Below, one piece after another: positions 22,258 to 32,728 of a stretch of DNA of 64,000 bases. The position numbers were made by a program, and so were the translations under genes. The DNA is from Begonia masoniana (Eukaryota > Streptophyta > Magnoliopsida > Cucurbitales > Begoniaceae). A model generated the notes under the pieces. The model was given only the letters and a program-made list of their open reading frames with translations. It was not told where the DNA came from and did no database searches. Positions within the stretch are counted from its first letter, which is position 1. Every line of letters begins with the position of its first letter. Where the stretch lies: positions 42,140,624 to 42,204,623 of the forward strand of contig CM039512.1 of assembly GCA_022432975.1 (NCBI GenBank), given 5' to 3'.

Positions 22258-23033
22258 GTGTGAAAGTGGAAAGATTAAATAAAACAAAAACGAAACGAAA
22301 ACAACAGAGTGAGTAGAGATTGCATGTGTTAGGGCGGTGTGGGTGCATCGTGTATGTTTACATTTCTTTTCCCTACTTGCTAAGCATTAGGCTTACGTTT
22401 TATGTTCTATGGTGTAGGTGATGAGATTTACTCAAGTGAGGTGGATGAGACAGCCCAGGACTAGGCAACAGTTGGTGATGCATGCAGTATGCCGGTTCGG
22501 GCTATTGTCGGGACACTTCGACCATGGTCTTCGGGGAATGTAGGGCTTTGTAGTTTGGTAGTTTATTGTTGATGTTTGTGACAGTTATGGTATAACTATT
22601 TATATTTGTTGTATATAGTCATAGTTAAGGGTTATGTGTCGCCCTATACTGTGGACTTTCTTCACTTAGGGATGTTAGTATTATAGTTTTTCTCTTTACT
22701 GCTATTTGTAGATTTAGTATGCTGGATGGTTGAGTGGATATTTGAGTAAAAGTATTTGGATCTGGTTGAGAATTCATTTAGTTGCAGGTACCTAGCATTT
22801 TGGAGGCGCCATTTTTAGGCATTACTTTGCCGAAATTTTCGAGAAGGACGCCGTGGTGCTTAAAGGTTAGGATTAAGGGAAATTAGTAAGTCTAGGCAGC
22901 TAGGTATGCCATAAGAGAGATTCGGGAGACTTAGTTTTACATTCTGCTTTGTCAGTTTTATTTTATGTTTTAACGTGGGATTGGTTAGCAAAGTAGCGCA
23001 CTGAGCCGGGGTGGGTTCAGGGACGTTACAAGA

Positions 23034-23045
23034 TGGTATCAGAGC
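23034..23045 (+). promoter_or_regulatory. primer-binding site (tRNA-iMet type)
   Basis: TGGTATCAGAGC three bases after the 5' LTR end, complementary to the 3' end of plant initiator tRNA-Met, the usual primer for Ty3/gypsy chromoviruses. Confidence 0.92.
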
Positions 23046-26000
23046 ATAAATGGTCAAGTCGTTCAAAGGATTACCTGACAATGCCGGCCGCCATGCAACG
23101 TGCTTCACCGACTGTAAGTATTTCTTTATTTTTTGTTAGTTTATATCTAAGATTAGATTGGTTTAACCCCTGTTCGTTTTATGATTTTAGTAGACTAAAA
23201 AAATTTCGAGTGTACCGAGACAACCTTGGTGGATCCCTTAAGCCACTTCATAGACGTAGTAAATCGATAGTTCGAATAGCTAGGAATTTTATTGGAGAAA
23301 GTGAAACAGATATTAGAGAATCTTAGAATGAGAGTAAGTCTGATACCCTAGGAATGTGGGAAAAAGGGTAGGGTCTATCCGAGTTAAATTTAATGATTGT
23401 CGTTAGGAAAGGTATGAGTTATATCTTAGTGTTAAAATGATGCGAACATGTTGGGTTGAATGTAAGGCGCTATATCTTAGTGTTAACCTAGGTGTTTGTA
23501 AGAATAGAGTACGCCTAAGATTGTTACCCTTAAGGATAAGATTAAAATAGATAGCAATTTGACCCTAGTTAGCAAACCCTTGGGAGTACGAGAAAGTATT
23601 AGGATAAGATGAACTAGATAGAAGTTTGAAATTGAGAATGAAATTATTGAGAGACACCTTAGACCGTCGTAATACCATTACTATGAAATTATGAGGTTAG
23701 AATGAGAAGTTAGAATGATTAGAAATTTAAATGCCTTGATTAAGTAGAGCCTCTTGGATTAAGATGATGTTCGGAGATTTAGAATAATGTATGCGATATT
23801 AAGAGGTATGGTAAATCAGCGAGAGGGAGTACCATTGTAAAAATGTAACAGGTAGGAGATTGAACGAGTAGGAAGAGCAAAATAGAGTATATTTAATTAT
23901 TAAAAACTTTGGAGAGAATTCCGAGAGAAATTCGATATATGTATTAGTATTGAGAAGAACTTGGGAAAGATTTAGTAGTGTACGAATTTGGTGACTAGCT
24001 TATGCTGGAGTTGATAAGCGTAGGATGTAAGTTAGAACTCGAGTGCTTCTAGATAAATTTAGAGATTAATGAATAAGAAGGAAAGAAAGGACTCACACAG
24101 AGATTTTATGAGTAAACTCAGGGGAAGGTTAGAATCTGAGGTCTTAGAACCTGAGGTCTATACCTTAAGTATCTAGTAGCGTATGATTTGAAGAATGATA
24201 GAGTTTCAAATGAGAGGAACGGGAACTTGCACGAAAAGTATTTGAGTGACATAGGCATAATGTTAAGTTAGAAAGTTCTAAGGTTCGACTCGTATGTAAC
24301 AAAGTCGAAGCTGTTGATGTCGTAACTAGATTAGGCGAGAGTTGGTAAGCTTAAGAGTTGGCGAACTTAAGAGTGAGATGCGAATGAGAACTCGAGTATT
24401 AGTAGAGGATGAATAAGAAAATAGAGGTTGAGAGATGTAAGCTAGAAGAATGAGTAGATTAAATTCTAGATGTTGGGCGGACATAGAAAAGAAAGAAGTG
24501 ATGAGATTAGTTAACTATGAGAGAGAGTTCGGATAAGAGAGTTAGCCATTAGAAATTGTGTATTCCATGTAAAGCTGAAAAACTTAGAGGATTATTAGAG
24601 GGAATGGATATCGAGATCCTCGTTAGAATTTAAACGATTATGTTGCGATGAGTGAATGATGGAATATATGGTTAGTGTGTTTAGAATTTTGGAAATCCAG
24701 GAAATGTCAGTACTCTATAAATGATCAAGACTATATGTGAGAATATTAGACAATTTTATTGGAAGAGAGTTAGTTTAGACCTAAGCATTTAGAAAGGTTT
24801 AGTAATGACTGTAGTAGAAGTTAGGTAAACTGAGGGTAGTGGTTATAATTATGAGAATTCTGATAGTACTTGAAGAATGAGGAATATATTTAAATAGTAA
24901 GAGTTTTGAGTATGACGGTTGTGAGTAAGAGAGTTATGTTGGAAAATAACTAATAAATGTCATGATTATTTGTGGGAAATGAGTGTAAGAAATAGAAGTG
25001 ATAAGTCAGGAGTGAGATGGTAGAGTAGAAAGAAAGTTAAAACTTAAGGATTTAGGGTAAGATGTTTATGTACTGAGTTCTTAGTGTTACGGTATTAAGA
25101 TGTCTATGTCAGTGTTGATGAAAATAGGAGTAGAGAAGTTAGAGTTGGAATTAAGTTGGAAAAGTTTGAAAGTATAAGTGATAATTGATTTAATTGAAGT
25201 TAATGGAAGTATAAATACTTAAGCTATAAGGAGCAAAGTTAGGAAAATGAAAACTTTGGGAGATGTAGAAAAGTGTAGTGAAGTCAATAATTGTAGGGAT
25301 TATTGAGCGCTGTGGTGTATAGTTTGGGGTGTATAGTTTAGAATGACCCAATTTAAAATCGTAGAGAGTTGCCAATTTGGAGTGAATGAAAACTCAGTTA
25401 GTACTTTGAGTGTATAGTAAATTAATTTAGGTAGTGAAAATTTGGAATATGCGAATGATGTTAGAATGAGGAATAGGGGTAAGATGCGATAGTAAGATCG
25501 AAGGGAATTTGAAATCTAGAACTAAGGGTAAGAAGTTTACTCCGTAGGTTCTAGTGTTACGCTATTGAGATGGCTTTGGAGGTTTGAGATTGTTTGATGG
25601 ATACATGTTTGAATTAGAAAAGGAAGTGACAAGGTGAACTTAGTTAGGAAGATTTAGGGCTGTGGATTACACGATAGGTATTTCAACCAAACGATGTTCA
25701 CTAATAGGATTTAAGTTGAGAGTCTTCAAGGGGTTGAAGACAATGGGCATTAAGGATATGTTGTGCACCATTTAGAGTATTGTGTGAAGAGTTAGGAACG
25801 AGTTAGTCCTGATCTAAGAATTTATAGAGGTTAGTAAAACTTGAGGTAAGAATTGTACTCATTAGTATCTTAGGATTTCTCGATTGTGGTAGCATAGAGA
25901 GTCATAGTGGTTGGTGCGTGTTTAGTAGACACAGAAGTAGAAAGTGAGGAATTAAATGAACTTAGCTAGAGAAAAAGATCGAGTTGAAGAGGTTGAGGGT

Positions 26001-26128
26001 ATAGATTAAATGACAGTTAGTTTGAGGCATGTAGTACCCGATAGATGAGTAAGGGTATTGGGTAGGTGAGATGAGATGAGTACATTGAGAAATAACAAGG
26101 CCACAAATTTTGAGAACAAAATTTTTGT

Positions 26129-26141
26129 AAAGAGGGTGGAT
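26129..26141 (+). promoter_or_regulatory. polypurine tract
   Basis: AAAGAGGGTGGAT directly before the 3' LTR start at 26142; primes plus-strand synthesis. Confidence 0.85.
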
Positions 26142-26343
26142 TGTAACACTCGGGATTTTTTTTAAAGGAAAAATTAGAGAGAAAATAAAAGAATAATAAA
26201 ATAGTTGTTTTAATTAATTTAAAAACAAAAGTGAATAAATTTGGTTGAATTAAAGCCGGGTATGGGGTGAGAGTTAATTATAGAAATTTAACGGTTGATT
26301 GTATGGGAGGAGATGTAATTTGTATTAATATTTAATAGGATAG

Positions 26344-26385
<42 letters not shown>

Positions 26386-26388
26386 TAA

Positions 26389-26420
26389 AACAACAAAATG
26401 GCCGAAGCCATTCTGTTGTT
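26389..26420 (+). other. conserved LTR hairpin (3' LTR copy)
   Basis: AACAACAAAATGGC-CGAA-GCCATTCTGTTGTT. One base of the left arm differs from the 5' LTR (G to A), leaving a single A-C mismatch. Confidence 0.85.
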
Positions 26421-27810
26421 CTTGCTCGAGCGCTCGAGCGTCGAAGACCGAACGGTGAAGGAGAGACGCGAGCGACGATCGACGGCCGGTTCACTGCCGA
26501 TTTCTGATGTTCTCTGGCCAGACAACGGCGACGAGCGAGTTCGGGTTGTCTCCGTGCACGAACCAAACGGTAAGCCCTATTTTTTGCCCTGTTTCGGTTC
26601 TATTCATGGCCGAGGGTGACGAGCTTGATTAAGCTCCGATCACCGGCAATTTTTGGGCGGTCTTGGCCTGAGATTGCCGGACTTTAGGCTAGCATTAATT
26701 GCCTGGCCATGATGGGTTCTGTTTGGGCGAAGGGCAGCAAGCCTTATTCGGACAATTCGAGTTTGTGGTGTGTAGCCTCAGAATTTTGGTTAGTTTATGC
26801 TAATTGAGGGTGTGGGTGGTTGATTGGTGGGGAAATGAGAGAGTTTTGATAAAAAACCAGAAAAGGGAATTTTCCGGTTAAGGGGCAGATTTGGGTTTTC
26901 TGATATTTGACCTAGCTACAGTTGTTTGTTTTAAAATTTCTTTTGACAGGTTAAAATAGGTTATTAGAGGAGTACGTAGCCGCTAGAATCGTTCGATTCC
27001 GATATCCGACGCGAAAGTTATGCATGTTTGAAGTTTTAGGTCGGTTTTTACCGAACCCAAATCAGTGGCCCATTTAGTTAGGTTTTAGTTGGATTAGGCT
27101 AGAAATAGTAGTTTGAGAGTAATTGGTGAATATAATTTTTATTTTAATGAAGTTTGAATATTTGTCGTAGGTCGAGCCGTAGGTGGACAAGTAACCGAGT
27201 ATCCTCAACGAGCTAGGACGCCAGGTAAGTAGAGGATGTTTGTGTTTTGCCTCTGGGCCTACACCATGGAACGGTAGGGAATTGTTTGTTTGTTTTGTTT
27301 GGTTGTTTATTTTATTTGAGGTTTGAGTATTGCTTTGTTTGGTTGTTTATTTCATTTGGGGTTTGAGTATTGCCAGGACATGCATCATTGTTTTTAAACT
27401 ACGAAACGAATGAGTTTTGAGCATGGTTTGAATAGTGAGCTTGAAACGTAAGGGGTGGTGTGAGTATGAAACGTAACTGTAACACCCGAGAAATTCTTAC
27501 AACGCGCTTAGCCTAAGATAGGTTATGCTAATTAGTAAAATTAGAGTGAAAATTTGGAAGAGGAATTTGAGAGAAAATAAAATGATAAGATAATTGTTTA
27601 ATAAATAGTTGTTTTAATTAATTTAAATGAAAAGTGAGTGGTTTTATTTAGGTTCGGGTATTCCCAGTGAGATTAAGCCAGGAGTTATAATTTAAGAACG
27701 AGATTTAACGAATGTCGAAATGATCAGAAATACGGGAGGGCAAAACGGTAAATGAGGATTTAATTAATGGTAGTTTTATTATTATTATTATTATAAAAAA
27801 AATAAATAAA

Positions 27811-27840
27811 ACAACAGAATGGCCGAAGCCATTCTGTTGT
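27811..27840 (+). other. conserved LTR hairpin (nested solo LTR)
   Basis: ACAACAGAATGGC-CGAA-GCCATTCTGTTGT, 13 perfect pairs, next to an ATT run (27778-27794). Confidence 0.9.
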
Positions 27841-28215
27841 GTTCGAGCTCTCCGCGAACGAAGAACAGGGCAGAGAAGAGGAAGGGCGACGATCGACGGA
27901 GCGCGACGATCACCGGCATTTTTCGGCGTTCTCCGGCCAGGCGACAGCGACGAGCGGTTCCCGGCCAATCTCCGCGCACAAACTGAACGGGTGAGCTGTA
28001 GGTGGATAGGGAACCGAGCATCCTCAGCGTGCTAGGACGCCAGGTAAGTATTGGGTGTTATCCTTTCGCCTTCGGGCCTACACCACAGGACGGTAGGGTT
28101 TATTTGTTATTGCTTTACTTCGTGTGCGTTGAGTTATTGTTTTGCTTAGTGTTGTGATGCATTGTGATATTGTGTTGCATTGTGGTCGTGTTGTCGTGTT
28201 GGTAGTTGGTTAAAG

Positions 28216-28637
28216 AGTAAGGCACTTCGGTGCGGGCAATGAGTAAGGCACTTCAGTGCGGGCAACTAAGGCCCTTCGGGGCAGGCAACTAAGGCACTTC
28301 GGTGCGGGCAACTAAGGCCCTTCGGGGCGGGGAACTAAGGCCCTTCGGGGCGGGGAACTAAGGCACTTCGGTGAGGGCAACTAAGACCCTTCGGAGTGGG
28401 CAACTAAGGCACTTCGGTGCAGGCAACTAAGGCCCTTCGGGGCGTGCAACTAAGGCCCTTCGGGGCGGGCAACTAAGGCCCTTCGGGGCGGGCAACTAAG
28501 GCACTTTGGTGCGGGCAACTAAGGCCCTTCGAGGCGGGCAACTAAGGCCCTTCAATGCGGGTAACTAAGGCACTTCAGTGCGGGCAACTAAGGCCCTTCG
28601 GGGCGGGCAACGAAGGCCCTTCGGGTGCGGGCAACTA
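28216..28637 (+). repeat. 23-bp minisatellite; units encode TTCG-capped stem-loops
   Basis: About 18 units of the form GCAACTAAGG plus stem-loop. Most read GCAC-TTCG-GTGC or GCCC-TTCG-GGGC, so the third pair alternates A-T and C-G. One unit (near 28382) reads ACCC-TTCG-GAGT, again with an A-T swap at the outer pair plus one mismatch. Some loops are TTCA or TTTG. The array lies inside the putative second intron (28044-29122). Confidence 0.92.
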
Positions 28638-28830
28638 TTATTGTTTGGTCGTGTTGTCGTGTTGTGTTAAGTCGGGTTGTTGGGTTGCATTGTTGGTTGT
28701 GTTGTCGTGTTGTGTTAAGTTGGGTTGTTGTGTTGCATTGTTGGTTGTGTTGTCTTGTTGTGTTGAGTTGGGTTGTTGAGTTGCATTGTGATGCATTGTG
28801 ATATTGTGTTGCATTGTGGTCGTGTTGTCG
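28638..28830 (+). repeat. G/T-rich ~50-bp tandem repeat
   Basis: Three or so imperfect copies of a GTTGTCGTGTTGTGTTAAG-type unit, followed by GTGATGCATTGTGATATTG, which repeats the sequence before the 23-bp array (28150-28200). The whole block looks like a segmental duplication flanking the array. Confidence 0.75.
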
Positions 28831-28849
28831 TGTTGGTAGTTGGTTTAAG

Positions 28850-28950
28850 AGTAAGGCACTTCGGTGCGGACAATGAGTAAGGCACTTCGGTGTGGGCAAT
28901 GTGTAAGGCACTTTGGTGCGGGCAATGGGCATCCTTTCGGGTGCGGGCAA
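28850..28950 (+). repeat. second small cluster of TTCG stem-loop units
   Basis: Four units: GCAC-TTCG-GTGC, GCAC-TTCG-GTGT, GCAC-TTTG-GTGC and GCATCC-TTTC-GGGTGC. The last has a longer stem made of changes on both sides. Confidence 0.8.
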
Positions 28951-31268
28951 CTAGCATTGTTTGGTCGTGTTGCTAGTGTTGTTTTGCGTTATTGTGTTGA
29001 GTGGTATTGTGTTGTTGTGTTAGGGTTGTGTGAGGATTATGTGTGCCTTATGCTTGTTTATATTTGTTATTCCCTACTTGCTAAGCGTAAGCTTACGTGT
29101 GTGTGTGTGTTCTGTGGTGTAGGTGACAACAGGAGTACAAGTTAGAGCTACGAGGAAAGCTAGGATTGGGACGCATTCGTTGATGTACGCTGTATGCCGG
29201 TGCGGGCAGTTATCGGGGCGCCTCGACCATGGTCTTCGGAAAGACGAGGGTGGAACAGTATTTTTGGGGTCGTGTATAATTTACTTTTATTTCGATGGTT
29301 TGTAGAGTTGCCTTTTGGTTGATGTTTTGAGAGTTACGGTATAGCGATTGGTCGTTGATGTATATAGTCATAGTTAAGGGTGACGTGTCGCCCTGTACTG
29401 TGGACTTTCTTCAGTTAGAGATGTTAGTATTTTAGTTTTCCTCTTTACTGCTATTTGGAGATTTCGTAGATTGGTTAGATGGTTAGGAATATTCTGGATT
29501 TGTTGGGACTGTATTTAGTTGCAGGTACCTAGCATTTTGGAGGCGCCATTTACAGGCGTTACTTTGCCGAAATTTTCGAAAAGAACGCCGTGGTGCTTAA
29601 TGGTTAGGAGTAAGGGAATTAGTGAGTCTAGGCAGCTAGGTATGACGTAAGAGAGTTTTGAGAGATTTAGTTTTAAATTCAGCCGTGTCAGTTTAGTTTT
29701 ATGTTTTGGGGTTTAAGAAAATTATGTTTTAACGCGGGACTGGTTAGCAAAGTAGCGCACCGAGCCAGGATGGGTTCGGGGGCGTTACAAGTAACTAAGA
29801 AAGAATAAAGTTGGGTAGAGTCGCAAGGTTATGCAAGATGCTGGGGAGGCACTTGTAATATGCCGGGGAGGTAGTGAGTTGGGACTCTACTCGAGATATA
29901 AAGTTGAAAATACGTAAGTGTCGTGGGAGGAGATTGTGTGCTGCCGTCCAATGGGGGGGACCCGGGTGTGAGCTGGCCGATCTTGCTCCGTAGGTCAAGG
30001 CGTGGCCTTCCAATGAGCGGGGAGCTCGGATGTGTGCTTACTTGATTCAAGTATGATCGACATGGGAGGAGATTGTGTGCTGCCGTCCAAAGGGGGAGAC
30101 CCGGGCGTGAGCTGGCCGATCTTGCTCCGTGGGTCAAGGCGTGGCCGTCAAATGAGCGGGGAGCTCGGATGTGTGCCTACTTGATTCACGTGTGAAAGTG
30201 GAAAGATTAAATAAAACAAAAACGAAATGAAAACAACAGAGTGAGTAGAGATTGCATGTGTTAGGGCGGTGTGGGTGCATCGTGCATGTTTACATTTCTT
30301 TTCCCTACTTGCTAAGCATTAGGCTTACGTTTTGTGTTCTATGGTGTAGGTGACGAGATTTACTCAGGTGAGGTGGATGAGACAGCCCAGGACTAGGCAG
30401 CAGCTGGTGATGCATGCAGTATGCCGGTGCGGGCTATTGTCGGGGCGCTTCGACCATGGTCTACGGGGAATGTTGGGCTTTGTAGTTTGCTAGTTTATTG
30501 TCGATGTTTGTGACAGTTATGGTATAACTATTTATATTTGTTGTATATAGTCATAGTTAAGGGTGATGTGTCGCCCTATACTGTGAACTTTCTTCACTTA
30601 GGGATGTTAGTATTATAGTTTTTCTCTTTACTGCTATTTGGAGATTTAGTATGCTGGATGGTTGAGTGGATATTTGAGTAAAAGCATTTGGATCTGGTCG
30701 AGAATTCATTTAGTTGTAGGTACCTAGCATTTTGGAGGCGCCATTTTCAGGCGTTACTTTACCGAAATTTTCGGGAAGGACGCCGTGGTGCTTAAAGGTT
30801 AGGATTAAGGAAAATTAATAAGTCTAGGTATGCCATAAGAGAGATTCGGGAGACTTAGTTTTACATTCCGCTGTGTCAGTTTTATTTTATGTTTTAACGT
30901 GGGATTGGTTAGCAAAGTAGCGCACTGAGCCAGGGTGGGTTCGGGGGCGTTACAATGAGACCTACTCCAAGCACGCCAACCGTGGTAGAAAAAAAGGCAT
31001 ATTCAAGGAAGGCAATCTAGTATGGCAGGATTTGAGGAAGGAGAGGTTTCCTAGCAAAAAAAAATTCAAACTTCTCCCTAGATCCGATGGATCGTTCAAG
31101 GTAGTGGAAAAGATCAACAACAATGCATACAAGCTTGAATTACCGGGAGAATATGAAGTATCCGCCACTTTCAATGTACAATAATTATTCCCGACATTGG
31201 AGAAGAGACCGAATTAGGAAAAGTGGCACATTCAGATTTGAGGTCAAATCTGAATTCACCCGGGAGGA

Positions 31269-32582
<1,314 letters not shown>

Positions 32583-32728
32583 TTCTTCCTCGGTGAGTTA
32601 CATTCGAGAGAACTAGGTTAGTTCTTGAGGTATCCATTATTGTGAGAGCCAAAGTTGTATCATTTCTATTACAACCTTCCTCCTCCCTTTCTTGGTGTGG
32701 AGAATCACCAACAAGATTGTATTTCAAC

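Larger units (their letters stand above)
20517..23030 (+). repeat. 5' LTR of the LARD-like element (2514 bp)
   Basis: Contains, in order: a (TTA)n run (20724-20755), a perfect 14-bp hairpin (20761-20792), a 16-bp palindrome GCTCGAGCGCTCGAGC just after it, a splice-donor-like ACG|GTAAGC (20943), a 54-bp micro-exon (21546-21599), a repeat and hairpin region (21875-22257), and an acceptor-like GGTGTAG (22417). It ends GACGTTACA before the PBS. High similarity to the 3' LTR indicates a fairly recent insertion. Confidence 0.9.
23031..26141 (+). other. non-coding, C-poor internal domain of the LARD-like element
   Basis: 3.1 kb without any ORF of about 100 codons and without detectable gag or pol motifs on either strand. 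The plus strand is C-poor and purine-rich: 25021-25080 has 3 C against 15 G, and 23881-23940 has 4 C against 10 G. TAG and TGA are very frequent, so this is not a lightly mutated polyprotein. Confidence 0.8.
27478..29789 (+). mobile_element. solo LTR (2312 bp), related family, nested in the 3' LTR
   Basis: TGTAACACCCGAG...GGGGGCGTTACA with no internal region. GTAAC lies immediately left (27473-27477) and GTAAC at 29791-29795, one base after the LTR end, so the target duplication has one extra A. Removing it restores CGTAACTAAG of the host LTR exactly. Its ends and the conserved 29520-29640 part match the host LTR, but the middle is different and carries its own repeat arrays. Confidence 0.9.
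20517..30954 (+). mobile_element. LARD-like non-autonomous LTR retrotransposon, 10.4 kb with nested LTR
   Basis: Two ~2.5-kb LTRs flank a 3.1-kb internal region that lacks recognisable gag or pol. Target duplication ATGCG (20512-20516) and ATGAG (30955-30959), one mismatch, sits inside copy C's integrase, whose reading resumes across it. LTR ends are CGTAAC...GTTACA on the left copy (first T to C) and TGTAAC...GTTACA on the right. A tRNA-iMet-type PBS follows the 5' LTR and a purine tract precedes the 3' LTR. The 3' end sequence before the LTR (AAAATTTTTGTAAAGAGGGT) resembles Tekay/Del chromoviruses, so an autonomous Tekay-type partner is likely. Confidence 0.9.
26142..30954 (+). repeat. 3' LTR of the LARD-like element, split by a solo LTR
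   Basis: 26142-27477 and 29790-30954 together give about 2.5 kb, matching the 5' LTR. The nested insertion lies between. The left part has the (TTA)n run, hairpin, donor-like GTAAGC and micro-exon; CAG|GTAAGT is at 27224-27230, better than the 5' copy's AAG|TAAGT. The right part holds the 139-bp repeats (29924 and 30063) and the GGTGTAG acceptor (30349). Confidence 0.9.

Noticed and set aside
23034..23045. tRNA gene
   Set aside because: Only the 12 bases complementary to the tRNA-iMet 3' end are present, as a primer-binding site.
28588..28950. 120-codon minus-strand frame rich in Thr/Gln/His
   Set aside because: Reading of the G/T-rich and TTCG repeats; not a gene.
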